This document shows positions 15,899 through 23,225 of a DNA stretch of 64,000 bases, piece after piece. The position numbers and the translations under genes were made by a program. Origin of the DNA: Saccharopolyspora elongata (GTDB taxonomy: Bacteria > Actinomycetota > Actinomycetes > Mycobacteriales > Pseudonocardiaceae); contig NZ_SMKW01000010.1 of the NCBI RefSeq assembly GCF_004348985.1, positions 62,001 to 126,000 on the forward strand, given 5' to 3'. Below the pieces are notes generated by a model, which was given only the letters and a program-made list of their open reading frames with translations, was not told where the DNA came from and searched no databases. The first letter of the stretch is position 1; each line of letters begins with the position of its first letter.

Positions 15899-16639
15899 GT
15901 TGCGGCGGAGGCGGACCCGGTAGGAGTAGTGCTCCGGCAGGAAGTAGCTGACCGCCAGCTCGACGGGCTGGCCCGTCGTCGACTGGTACATGCGGTCGAT
16001 CCGCAGCAGCGGCCGCTGCTGCTCGCAGCCGAGGTGTTCGGCGATCTCCGGGGTCGCCAAGCCCACCGTGATGCTCTGCTCGGCCTCCGCGATCGGGTCG
16101 GTCAGCCGGTCGTCGAGCAGCCCGATGATCGTCACGCCGCTGCGCGCACCGGGCTCGGTCAGCTCCGGCACCGATTCGACGAGCTTGCCCACCGCCGGCG
16201 GCAGGAACACCGTCGTCAGGCAGAACGGCACGTCGTCGTGCAGCCGCCGGAACTCCAGGGTGTGCACCCGGTCGGACTGCAGCCGCAGGCGGCCCGCCGC
16301 GTCCAGGTCGACCTGCTGGCGCAGTGGGGTGATCAGCTCCATCGTGGTGTCGATCGACAGGCCCATCAGGTCGTCGATGGAGCCGAACTGGCGCAGGTAC
16401 TGCTCTTCCCGCGGCGCCGCGAAGGTGCCTCGCCCCGGGATCCGGTAGACCATGCCCTCGGCAACGAGGTCCTGGAAGGCGCGGCGGACCGTCTGCCTGC
16501 TGACGCGGTGCGTCTCGGCGAGCTCCGCCTCGGTGGGCAGCCGTTTGCCCTCGGGGTAGTCGTGCTGCAGGATCGCCGCCCGCAGCTCCCGCGCCAGGCG
16601 CAGGTACGCGCTCTCCCGGCCATCGGTCCGCTGTGCCAT
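15890..16639 (-). CDS. GntR-family (HutC/UTRA) transcriptional regulator
   Basis: A 249-residue regulator. The N-terminal wHTH is clear (YLRLARELRAAILQHDYPEGKRLPTEAELAETHRVSRQTVRRAFQDLVAEGMVYRIPGRGTF, about residues 11-72) and is followed by a UTRA effector domain (about 90-245) with LEFRRLHDDVPFCLTTVFLPP and PVELAVSYFLPEHYSYRVRLRR. The ATG at 16639 follows a strong GGAGGTGA. UTRA domains bind small carboxylic acids or sugar phosphates. It lies downstream of the acyl-CoA dehydrogenase and MmgE/PrpD genes but is separated from them by a strong hairpin. The paired TTTGTACGGCC sites near 19.2-19.4 kb are possible targets. Confidence 0.92.
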   Translation of the reverse strand: MAQRTDGRESAYLRLARELRAAILQHDYPEGKRLPTEAELAETHRVSRQTVRRAFQDLVAEGMVYRIPGRGTFAAPREEQYLRQFGSIDDLMGLSIDTTMELITPLRQQVDLDAAGRLRLQSDRVHTLEFRRLHDDVPFCLTTVFLPPAVGKLVESVPELTEPGARSGVTIIGLLDDRLTDPIAEAEQSITVGLATPEIAEHLGCEQQRPLLRIDRMYQSTTGQPVELAVSYFLPEHYSYRVRLRRNVR

Positions 16640-16677
16640 CTTCACCTCCCGGCTTGTCGCCCATGACCGTAGCGGAA

Positions 16678-16725
16678 GCTCGTGAGTGCTCGTTCCGGTT
16701 CTTACCGGAGCGAGCACTCACGAGC
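16678..16725. terminator. Long near-perfect hairpin with CGTGAGT/ACTCACG ends
   Basis: Arms of 22 bp (16678-16699 and 16704-16725) with one mismatch and a TCTT loop, 17 nt after the acyl-CoA dehydrogenase stop and before the GntR start. The outer part CGTGAGT...ACTCACG also occurs in the hairpin at 33438-33479. Confidence 0.8.
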
Positions 16726-16742
16726 CCCGCGGGGCGCCAGCG

Positions 16743-17909
16743 TCAGGCGTCGAGGCCGCCGCGTTTGACCAGCTGCGCCGCGATGACGTTGCGCTGGATC
16801 TCGTTGGTGCCCTCGCCGACGATCATCAGCGGCGCGTCGCGGAAGTACCGCTCCACGTCGAATTCCGTGGAATAGCCGTAGCCGCCGTGGATGCGCACCG
16901 CGTTCAGCGCGATCTCCATGGCCACCTCCGAGGCGAACAGCTTGGCCATGCCCGCCTCCATGTCCACCCGGCGGCCCGCGTCGTACTCCCGGGCTGCGTG
17001 CAGGGTGAGCTGGCGGGCGGCGGTGAGCTTGGTGGCCATGTCCGCCAGGTAGTTGCCCACCGACTGGTGCTGCCAGATCGGCTTGCCGAAGCTCTCCCTC
17101 TCCTGGGCGTAGCGCAGCGCGTCCTCCAGGGCCGCCTTGCCCACGCCGAGCGCGCGGGAGGCGACCTGGATGCGGCCGGTCTCCAGGCCCTTCATCATCT
17201 GCGCGAAGCCCCGGCCCTCCTCGGTGCCCAGCAGCGCCGAGGCCGGTGCGCGGTAGTCCTCGAAGGACAGCTCGCAGCTCTCCACGCCCTTGTAGCCGAG
17301 CTTGGGCAGGTCGCGGGAGACGGTCAGGCCCGGGCCGTGCTCGACGAGGAGGATCGAAATGCCCTTGTGGCCGGGCTTCGCGGCCGGGTCGGTCTTGCAC
17401 ATCAGCGCGATCAGCTGGGACCGGCGGGAGTTGGTGATCCAGGTCTTGGCGCCGTTGACCGCGTACTCGTCGCCCTCCCACCGGGCGTTGGTGGTCATCG
17501 CCTGCAGGTCGGAGCCGCCGCCGGGCTCGGTCAGCGCCATCGTCGCGCGGATCTCGCCGGTGGCCATCTTCGGCAGGTACTTGCGCTTCTGCTCCTCGGT
17601 GCCGAAGTTCAGCAGCAGCTTGGACACCACGGTGTGACCGCCCATCGCGCCGGCCAGGCTCATCCAGCCGCGGGCCAGCTCCTCGACGATCAGCACGTAG
17701 CAGGGCGTGGAAACCGGTGTGCCGCCGTACTCCTCGGGGATCGCCAGCCCGAAGATACCCAGTTCCTTCATCTTCTCGATGAGGGCCTCCGGGTAGGTGT
17801 TGGAGTGCTCCAGCTCCTGCACCACGGGCTTGACGGACTTGTCGACGAAGTCGCGCACCGTTTCCACGGCGAGCTTCTCGTCGGCGCTGAGGATGTCCAA
17901 TGTGCTCAA
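16743..17909 (-). CDS. Acyl-CoA dehydrogenase
   Basis: A 388-residue flavoenzyme of standard length. It has the N-terminal helical domain, the ALTEPGGGSDLQAM FAD/substrate strand (about residues 125-138), KTWITNSRRSQLIALMC, the GRIQVASRALGVGKAALEDALRYAQER helix and a C-terminal IHGGYGYSTEFDVERYFRDAPLMIVGEGTNEIQRNVIA. In that region the EGTNEI glutamate sits at the position of the catalytic base of short-chain enzymes. It introduces a 2,3 double bond in an acyl-CoA, passing electrons to ETF. It starts 28 nt after the MmgE/PrpD gene, so the pair is an operon; a product such as mesaconyl- or methyl-branched enoyl-CoA would suit the divergent hydratase. Confidence 0.95.
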   Translation of the reverse strand: MSTLDILSADEKLAVETVRDFVDKSVKPVVQELEHSNTYPEALIEKMKELGIFGLAIPEEYGGTPVSTPCYVLIVEELARGWMSLAGAMGGHTVVSKLLLNFGTEEQKRKYLPKMATGEIRATMALTEPGGGSDLQAMTTNARWEGDEYAVNGAKTWITNSRRSQLIALMCKTDPAAKPGHKGISILLVEHGPGLTVSRDLPKLGYKGVESCELSFEDYRAPASALLGTEEGRGFAQMMKGLETGRIQVASRALGVGKAALEDALRYAQERESFGKPIWQHQSVGNYLADMATKLTAARQLTLHAAREYDAGRRVDMEAGMAKLFASEVAMEIALNAVRIHGGYGYSTEFDVERYFRDAPLMIVGEGTNEIQRNVIAAQLVKRGGLDA

Positions 17910-17937
17910 TGCATCGCTCCCTTGTGGTGCTCGATCC

Positions 17938-19137
17938 TCACTCGACGTTGCCGGTGCGCGGGAAAATCCGCTGCAGCAGCTCGCGGACGGACTTCCAGTC
18001 CGCCGCCGCCAGCAGTCCGGGCACGTCCTCGCCGCACGCGGTGAACTTCTCGCGCAGTTCCGCTTCGGTCGGCGGCCGCGACGGCGCGCCCGGCGGCTGC
18101 GCCAGGCTCACTCGCAGGGCCGGCCCGTCGTGTTCGACCTCGATGTCCACCTCGCCGGTGAGCAGGCCCTCCTCTCCCGGCGTGTAGGACACCTCGACCT
18201 GCCGCAGCAGACTCTGGGCGCTCTCCCGGTTGACGGCATCGTCGGTGAACGCGGCGAAGTCCGGGTAGTGGTCGAGCAGGGCGGTGGCCACCGCGTAGGG
18301 CAGGCTGAACTTGCCCTCCAGGCCGGTGCCGGGCCGGTCGTGGATCAGCGGTTTGACCGTCGGTTCCGGCGTGCAGACGCGCACGCCGCGCACCGCTCCC
18401 CGGATGTTGTGGCGGATGTCGCGCAGCGCGGCGATCGGCCGCTGCATCGCGTAGCAGCAGGGGTAGACCTTGATGGCCAGGCCGCCGGGCACCGCCGGGC
18501 CCGCCAGGTCCAGCCGGCCGGTGCCGCCGACCAGCTCCAACCAGGCGTCCAGCGCGCTCGGGTCCGCCGTCGCGCCCGCCTGCGCGAGCTCCGCCGCGCG
18601 GACTCCGGCCTGCGCGGCGAACCCGACCTGCAGCGACTTCCCGTGGGTGCCGAAGGCGTTCTGCACGCCGCCCGCGGCCGGGACGGCCAGCGCCATCGCG
18701 GTCGCCAGCTGCTCGGTGGATAGGCCCAGTGCGATTCCGGCCGCGACCGCGGCGGCCGGTGCGCCTGCCGTGCAGGTGGCGTGCCAGCCGGCCGAGTAGT
18801 GCGACCAGCCCAGTGCGCTGCCCAGGCGCGCCATCACGCCCGCCCCCGCCAGGTACGCCCGGGCGTCGCCGCCGGTGGCGAGCACGACCGGGACGGTCAC
18901 GACGCTGATGTGCGTGGTCGACTCGATGTGCAGGTCGTCGAAGTCCAGCACGTGACCGATGGCCGCCCAGCGCGCCGCGTCCGGCAGCCCGGCCGCGATC
19001 CCGGTCAGCGGGTGGTTCCGGGCGGCCAGGGTGACCGCGGCGGTGTCGACGAGGGAGCGCTGGGCGAGCGCGAGATCCTCCGCGCCCGGTTCGAGCTCAA
19101 CCGCCCACTGCGCGAGGGACTCAGCGATGGATGCCAT
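17938..19137 (-). CDS. MmgE/PrpD family protein
   Basis: A 399-residue member of the MmgE/PrpD fold, which includes 2-methylcitrate dehydratase, cis-aconitate decarboxylase and related enzymes on tricarboxylic or dicarboxylic acids. Visible pieces: an all-helical first domain with VLDFDDLHIESTTHIS (the motif normally reads DYDD), GWSHYSAGWHATCTAGAPAAAVAAGIALGLS, GTHGKSLQVGFAAQAGVRAAELAQAG, then the alpha/beta lid with IKVYPCCYAMQRPI and KFSLPYAVATALLD. It is shorter than the usual 450-480 residues, chiefly because the N-terminus has lost helices. It is upstream in the operon with acyl-CoA dehydrogenase and divergent from the hydratase. The exact reaction is not known. Confidence 0.9.
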   Translation of the reverse strand: MASIAESLAQWAVELEPGAEDLALAQRSLVDTAAVTLAARNHPLTGIAAGLPDAARWAAIGHVLDFDDLHIESTTHISVVTVPVVLATGGDARAYLAGAGVMARLGSALGWSHYSAGWHATCTAGAPAAAVAAGIALGLSTEQLATAMALAVPAAGGVQNAFGTHGKSLQVGFAAQAGVRAAELAQAGATADPSALDAWLELVGGTGRLDLAGPAVPGGLAIKVYPCCYAMQRPIAALRDIRHNIRGAVRGVRVCTPEPTVKPLIHDRPGTGLEGKFSLPYAVATALLDHYPDFAAFTDDAVNRESAQSLLRQVEVSYTPGEEGLLTGEVDIEVEHDGPALRVSLAQPPGAPSRPPTEAELREKFTACGEDVPGLLAAADWKSVRELLQRIFPRTGNVE

Positions 19138-19202
19138 TGGGACCTTTCCGCCAGCGCGCCACGCCCTGCGGCGTCGCCACGTCGATCAGCCGGACGCCAA
19201 CC

Positions 19203-19217
19203 TTTGTACGGCCAAAT
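19203..19217. promoter_or_regulatory. Direct-repeat site, copy 1 (TTTGTACGGCCAAAT)
   Basis: TTTGTACGGCCAAAT lies 66 bp upstream of the MmgE/PrpD start. It matches TTTGTACGGCCCAAT at 19339-19353 in 14 of 15 bases. One copy lies before each of two divergent genes, which suggests a shared regulator, with the GntR protein at 15890-16639 the nearest candidate. Confidence 0.5.
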
Positions 19218-19338
19218 GCATCGCCCGGTCAAGACCTACCGCCATTCGCCGGAAACCGCGACCTGTTGGCGGAATCACCGCCGACTCCACAACCTCGACG
19301 TTGACGCCACGCGGCGGTCGGCACAGACTTGCCCACAG

Positions 19339-19353
19339 TTTGTACGGCCCAAT
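19339..19353. promoter_or_regulatory. Direct-repeat site, copy 2 (TTTGTACGGCCCAAT)
   Basis: The second copy of the 15-bp motif, 47 bp before the GTG of the hydratase gene and 136 bp from the first copy. It is in the position of an operator close to the start of transcription. Identity of the binding protein is inference only. Confidence 0.5.
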
Positions 19354-19400
19354 CAGCGCAGCGGCCGGGCCGGCACAGGCCCGGACCGGAAGGAGGACCC

Positions 19401-20246
19401 GTGTCCGGTCTCGACACCTACCTGCAGGGCTGGCGACCCGAGCCGCTGACGGAGGCGGACGCGCTGTCACCCGAGCCGTCGCGGGCGCTGGCCGCGGTGC
19501 TGGAGACGCCGGCGGAGTTCGCCGACGCCGAGGCGCTGCCGCCGCTCTGGCATTGGGTGCACTTCCTGAGCTGGCCGCGGCACGACGAGCTCGGCCAGGA
19601 CGGGCATCCGGCCGGCGGCCACTTCCTGCCGCCCATCCCCGACCGGCGCCGGATGTTCGCCGGCGGCCGCCTGACGATCACCGGCCCGCTGCGGCTGGGC
19701 GTCCCGGCCGAGCGCACGTCGTCGTTGTCCGACGTAGTGGTCAAGCAGGGCCGTTCCGGCGAGATGGCGTTCGTGACGGTGCGCGGCGAGTACCGGCAGG
19801 ACGGCGAGGTCCGGTTCGTCGAGGAGCAGGATTTCGTCTACCGCAGCGGTGAAGGCGCCGCCAAGAGCCCGGGCGCGCCGCGCCCCACCTCGCTGCCCAC
19901 CTCGGACGCGGCATGGCAGCAGCCCTTCGCCGGCGACCCGGTGCGACTGTTTCGGTTCAGCGCGCTGACCGCGAACTCGCACCGCATCCACTACGACGCG
20001 CCGTACGCACGCGACGTCGAGGCGTACCCGGGCCTGGTCGTGCACGGCCCGATCCTGGTGCTGCTGATGAGCGAGCTGGCCCGGCAGCGGGAGCCGGAAC
20101 GGGAGATCGCGAGCATCGCCTACCGGCTGCGGCGCCCGGTGTTCGCCGGCGATCCGGTGCTGGTCTGCGGCGGGCCGGACGGGAACATGACCGTGCGGAC
20201 CGAGCCGGACGAGGTGGTGGCCGAGGCGTCGGTGACCTTCCGCTGA
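19401..20246 (+). CDS. Mesaconyl-CoA hydratase-like double hot-dog protein (FAS1-like dehydratase/HTD2 family)
   Basis: A 281-residue protein starting at the GTG at 19401 after AAGGAGG. The N-terminal half is a degenerate hot-dog domain (WHWVHFLSWPRHDELGQDGHPAGGHFLPPIP), and the C-terminal half carries the hydratase signature RFSALTANSHRIHYDAPYARDVEAYPGLVVHGPILV, with the catalytic Asn/His pair of MaoC-like enzymes. Relatives hydrate mesaconyl-C4-CoA, itaconyl-CoA or 3-hydroxyacyl thioesters. With acyl-CoA dehydrogenase, MmgE/PrpD and CoA-transferase genes nearby it fits breakdown of a branched C4-C5 dicarboxylic acid. No citramalyl-CoA lyase is present in the window, so a complete itaconate pathway is not shown. 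Confidence 0.82.
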   Translation: MSGLDTYLQGWRPEPLTEADALSPEPSRALAAVLETPAEFADAEALPPLWHWVHFLSWPRHDELGQDGHPAGGHFLPPIPDRRRMFAGGRLTITGPLRLGVPAERTSSLSDVVVKQGRSGEMAFVTVRGEYRQDGEVRFVEEQDFVYRSGEGAAKSPGAPRPTSLPTSDAAWQQPFAGDPVRLFRFSALTANSHRIHYDAPYARDVEAYPGLVVHGPILVLLMSELARQREPEREIASIAYRLRRPVFAGDPVLVCGGPDGNMTVRTEPDEVVAEASVTFR

Positions 20247-20301
20247 CCCGCTTCGCCGCAGGTCAGCGGCGAGATGCGATCAAGGGGCGACCCTGCCAGA
20301 C

Positions 20302-20317
20302 TAGAACGCGTGTTCGA
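20302..20317. promoter_or_regulatory. LexA-type SOS box
   Basis: TAGAACGCGTGTTCGA matches the actinobacterial LexA consensus TCGAAC-N4-GTTCGA in 11 of the 12 fixed positions. It lies 46 bp before the GTG of the small gene at 20363 and covers the start of an 18-codon reading frame (20310-20366) whose TGA overlaps that GTG. Direct match to a known consensus; regulation is inferred. Confidence 0.75.
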
Positions 20318-20362
20318 GTACTTGCTTGCGCAATCACCTCCGGCCAGGCGGGGCCGAAGGCG

Positions 20363-20638
20363 GTGACCACGCAACGACAGCTCTACCAGCGCCGCGCCGA
20401 CCACGACCGCATCGCGCGGGCCGCCGAGTCGGTCCGCCACCACGCCCGCAGGCAGCAGGCCGAGAGCGCGGTCGGCCGCGCGCCGATCGTGCCCGCCGAC
20501 AGGTACGTGCTGGTCGGCTTCCTGGACGAGCTGGCGCTCGCCGCCGGCCGCGGCCAGCTGCCCGCCGACGTCCTCAGGGTCTGCCTCGAACTGTGCGAGA
20601 AGCTCATCGCGGAGACGCGGCAGGAGGACCCCGGCTGA
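20363..20638 (+). CDS. Small hypothetical protein, probably SOS-induced
   Basis: A 91-residue protein not recognised. It is rich in Arg, Gln and Ala at the N-terminus (residues 1-45, likely helical and basic), and has an acidic, amphipathic helical C-terminus (VLVGFLDELALAAGRGQLPADVLRVCLELCEKLIAE). No membrane segment or known motif. The GTG start overlaps the stop of an 18-codon upstream frame (GTGA), which suggests translational coupling, and GAAGG lies 5 nt upstream. The SOS box directly ahead suggests LexA control. A basic N-terminus might contact nucleic acid, but that is a guess. It ends 4 nt before the convergent phosphatase gene. Confidence 0.6.
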   Translation: MTTQRQLYQRRADHDRIARAAESVRHHARRQQAESAVGRAPIVPADRYVLVGFLDELALAAGRGQLPADVLRVCLELCEKLIAETRQEDPG

Positions 20639-20642
20639 TCGA

Positions 20643-21074
20643 TCAGGCGGAGAAGCGGGCCACGTAGCGCTTCTGCCAGGGCGTCTCGACCGCGCGGGAG
20701 TCGTAGTGCTCCCGGACGTAGGCGACCGCCTCGCCCGCCGGGACGCGGTCGATGACGGCTAGGCAGGCCAGCGCCGTGCCGGTCCGCCCGCGCCCGCCGG
20801 CACACGCGAGCTCCACCCGCTCGGCATCGGCGCGGTCCCACGCTTCGCGCAGGACCTCGCGCGCCTGCTCCCGGTCGCCGGGCAGGCGGAAGTCCGGCCA
20901 GCGCAGCCAGCGGCTCTCCCACTCGACCTCCGGCGGCGGCTTGCCGAGCAGGTAGACGCCGAAGGACGGCGCCGCCCCGGAAGGCGGTGGATTTCGCAGG
21001 CCGCGCCCCCTGACGAGGCGGCCGGACGGCAACCGGAGCACTCCAGCCCCGGCGGGATCCCACAAATCACCCAC
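20643..21074 (-). CDS. Protein-tyrosine-phosphatase-like protein
   Basis: A 143-residue protein with the cysteine-phosphatase P-loop CAGGRGRTG at residues 91-99 (CX5R: Cys91, Arg97) preceded by a hydrophobic strand (VELA), and followed by the TALACLAVIDRVPAGEAVAYVREHY helices usual in small dual-specificity or PTP-like enzymes of actinomycetes. The general-acid loop is probably the FRLPGD segment near 62-67. It hydrolyses phosphoester substrates, but whether protein or small molecule is unknown. It is close to, but convergent with, the SOS-boxed gene. Confidence 0.82.
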   Translation of the reverse strand: MGDLWDPAGAGVLRLPSGRLVRGRGLRNPPPSGAAPSFGVYLLGKPPPEVEWESRWLRWPDFRLPGDREQAREVLREAWDRADAERVELACAGGRGRTGTALACLAVIDRVPAGEAVAYVREHYDSRAVETPWQKRYVARFSA

Positions 21075-21185
21075 CCGGCCACCCTACGCGGCGGGCGGAC
21101 TACTCGTGGTGAGCCATCCGGATTCGCCCCTCACGCACATCGATGTCCACAGTGGCCAATCGGGGTTCCCGTTGCCGCAGCGGGA

Positions 21186-22031
21186 TCAGAGCCGCACTTC
21201 GCCCTGGATGCGAGTGACGGCCGCGCCGCCGACCCAGATGATGCCGTCCGGGTCGCGATCGATCACGACCCGGCCGTCCGCGCCCACCGCGGTGCCCTGG
21301 TGGGCGGTGTAGTGCTCGGGAGCCCGCCCGGTGCCGGTCAGCCACTGCGCGATCCCCGCGTTCAGGCTGCCGGTGACAGGGTCCTCGATCACCCCGCTCG
21401 GCGCCGGGAAGAAGGCGCGCACCTCGAAGTCGTAGGGCGCACCCGGCGGATGCGGCCCGACAACGCCGATTTTGTGCGTTCCCGAGGGCAGTGGAACATC
21501 CAGGACCGACTTCGCGCTGTCGAGCAGGACGGCAACCCATCCCGGCCCGTTGTCGACCCACTGCGCGTCGCGAATCGCTTCAGGCGCAAGGCTCAGCGCG
21601 CTCGCCAGCTCGTCATGAAGCCGCTCGTCGACCGGGCCGGAACGCAGCAGCGGCGGGGCGGCGAACGCGTATCCGGCATCGGTCCGGCTGACCTCGACGA
21701 GTCCTGCGGCGCACTCCTGGACGATCCGGTCCGGAACGGGTCCTGGGCGACTGCTCGCCCAGGCATGGCAGCTGCCCAGGGTGGGATGCCCGGCGAAGGG
21801 CAGCTCGCCGGACGGCGTGAAGATCCGCACCCGGTAGTCGGCGCCGGACTCGGTCGGCGGCAGTAGGAACGTCGTTTCGGAGAGGTTCGTCCACCTGGCG
21901 AACCTCTGCATCAGGTCGTCGCTCAGGCCCTCCGCGTCCAGCACGACCGCGAGCGGGTTGCCGGTGTAGGCGGGGCCTGCGAACACGTCGACCTGGGCGA
22001 AACGCCGCGCTGTAGCACCAGAAGTTGTCAT
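21186..22031 (-). CDS. PhzF-family isomerase/epimerase-like protein
   Basis: A 281-residue PhzF fold protein. Signatures: FAQVDVFAGPAYTGNPLAVVLDAEGLSDDLMQRFARWTNLSETTFLLPP with the conserved catalytic glutamate in NLSETTF (about residue 47), PSGELPFAGHPTLGSCHAW, and the second-domain counterparts VRAFFPAPSGVIEDPVTGSLNAGIAQWL. PhzF proteins are pseudo-symmetric two-domain isomerases; the founding member acts in phenazine synthesis, but no other phz genes are present, so the substrate is unknown. Its ATG overlaps the stop of the 99-residue gene upstream (ATGA). Confidence 0.92.
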   Translation of the reverse strand: MTTSGATARRFAQVDVFAGPAYTGNPLAVVLDAEGLSDDLMQRFARWTNLSETTFLLPPTESGADYRVRIFTPSGELPFAGHPTLGSCHAWASSRPGPVPDRIVQECAAGLVEVSRTDAGYAFAAPPLLRSGPVDERLHDELASALSLAPEAIRDAQWVDNGPGWVAVLLDSAKSVLDVPLPSGTHKIGVVGPHPPGAPYDFEVRAFFPAPSGVIEDPVTGSLNAGIAQWLTGTGRAPEHYTAHQGTAVGADGRVVIDRDPDGIIWVGGAAVTRIQGEVRL

Positions 22032-22327
22032 GCCTCCCATCCTCGCAGGAGCGCCGCCGCGCGCGGCGGCGCCGTGTTGTAGGCGAGGGTGCCGCCCGCG
22101 TGCTGCAGGCTGCGCGCCAGCGCGGCGGCGTGATCTCCGGCCTGCGCCAGGTGCGGGCTGACGGTCGCCCAGCTCGCCAGGTCCCGGCGGGCCTGTTCGG
22201 CCAGGCGGCCGAGGAGTTCGGCGATCGCCGCCAGGTCTGCGAGGACGACGACCGGATCACCGGCCGCGCCGAGATCGGCGGCGCCCAGCGCGGTGCGGGC
22301 GTTGGCGATGTGCTGCTGCGGGTTCAT
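22028..22327 (-). CDS. Small helical hypothetical protein, coupled to phzF
   Basis: A 99-residue protein, not recognised. It is Ala-rich and almost entirely helical by composition (MNPQQHIANARTALGAADLG, then VVVLADLAAIAELLGRLAEQARRDLASW), with no cysteines, membrane segment or signal peptide, like other short helical-hairpin proteins of actinomycetes. Its stop overlaps the PhzF-family start by ATGA, so the two are translated together. The ATG at 22327 is the first start that gives a sensible N-terminus. Function not assigned. Confidence 0.6.
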   Translation of the reverse strand: MNPQQHIANARTALGAADLGAAGDPVVVLADLAAIAELLGRLAEQARRDLASWATVSPHLAQAGDHAAALARSLQHAGGTLAYNTAPPRAAALLRGWEA

Positions 22328-22656
22328 GCCGGTCGCCCCCTCGACGGCCCGACTTCGGCGAACACCCGAATGTTCCCGCGCACCCCTGACAATTTTCGCG
22401 ATTCCCGATGGCGGACCACTTCTCGGAGTGGTCCTGGTCCATCGCGGTGACTGTTTTCGCAGGCGTTGACCGGATTCCACCGCCTCAGTATGGTCCAGAC
22501 CACACTGCACTCGGGGAAGGCCCAGTCGATGGGCGGTCGTCGACAGGCCGGTCTCCTCCCGCTCCTCCGGCGCCGAGCGCCGCTCCGCCGACCGCCGATC
22601 CGGATTTCGGGGGGTCCGCCGGCCGGGAACACCGGCCGCATCGACAAGGAGCCGAG
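22328..22656. other. Divergent intergenic region before the LPMO gene
   Basis: 329 bp without a supported gene between the minus-strand 99-residue gene and the plus-strand LPMO gene. It holds the DasR-like element at 22489-22504 and a GC-rich 5' leader before the LPMO start. Frames open through it have no conservation that I can see. Confidence 0.6.
22489..22504. promoter_or_regulatory. DasR-responsive-element-like site
   Basis: TATGGTCCAGACCACA contains TGGTCCAGACCA, one base from the symmetric core TGGTCTAGACCA of the DasR-responsive element (dre) known before chitin and N-acetylglucosamine genes in Streptomyces. It lies about 155 bp before the LPMO start. Confidence 0.75.
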
Positions 22657-23172
22657 ATGAACTCGAAGCGAAAGCTCGCCGCCGCTGCCGTCGGCGCGGC
22701 GATCGCGCCCTTCCTGGTGGCGATACCCACCAGCACCGCCGGCGCGCACGGCTACATCGACTCGCCGCCGAGCCGCCAGGCCCAGTGCGCCGCCGGGACG
22801 GTGCCCTGCGGCGAGATCAAGTGGGAGCCGCATAGCGTCGAGGGCCCGAAGGGCCTGACCAGCTGCAGCGGCGGGAACGGCCGGTTCGCCGACCTCGACG
22901 ACGACAGCAAGGGCTGGAAGGCCACGCAGGTCGGCAACACGGTGAACTTCAACTGGACGATCACCGCCAACCACTCCACCTCGACGTGGGAGTACTTCAT
23001 CGGCGGCAACCGGGTCGCGGTGTTCAACGACCACGGCGCCCAGCCGCCGGACCGCTTCTCCCACACCGTCGACCTCGGCGGGGTGAGCGGCCGGCAGAAG
23101 CTGCTCGCCGTCTGGAACATCGCCGACACCGCCAACGCCTTCTACGCCTGCGTCGACCTCAACGTGGGCTGA
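22657..23172 (+). CDS. Secreted lytic polysaccharide monooxygenase (AA10, chitin-binding type)
   Basis: A 171-residue exported copper enzyme. A signal peptide (positively charged KRK, hydrophobic core, ending STAGA) is followed by the mature N-terminus His31-Gly-Tyr-Ile, whose histidine forms half of the copper histidine brace; the second brace histidine is His106 in TANHSTSTWEYF. The NAFYACVDLNV C-terminus with its axial Phe and four cysteines in the mature part (44, 51, 70 and one near the end) match single-domain AA10 enzymes. It oxidatively cleaves chitin or cellulose outside the cell. No separate carbohydrate-binding module. The dre-like site upstream points to chitin. Start at 22657 after AAGGAG. 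Confidence 0.95.
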   Translation: MNSKRKLAAAAVGAAIAPFLVAIPTSTAGAHGYIDSPPSRQAQCAAGTVPCGEIKWEPHSVEGPKGLTSCSGGNGRFADLDDDSKGWKATQVGNTVNFNWTITANHSTSTWEYFIGGNRVAVFNDHGAQPPDRFSHTVDLGGVSGRQKLLAVWNIADTANAFYACVDLNVG

Positions 23173-23187
23173 CCGGCGAGGGGGCCC

Positions 23188-23217
23188 TGCGCCTCCGGGG
23201 TGCCGCCCGGAGGCGCA
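23188..23217. terminator. Bidirectional hairpin between LPMO and AEC permease
   Basis: Perfect 12-bp arms (TGCGCCTCCGGG at 23188-23199 and its complement at 23206-23217) with a 6-nt loop, between the convergent LPMO gene (stop 23172) and AEC gene (stop 23226). Confidence 0.78.
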
Positions 23218-23225
23218 CGGGCACG

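Noticed and set aside
21100-21185. Minus-strand frame ending LATVDIDVREGRIRMAHHE after the PhzF gene
   Set aside because: Looks like a plausible C-terminus but nothing upstream in that frame fits, no start is available, and it is too short to judge. Possibly a gene remnant; not called.
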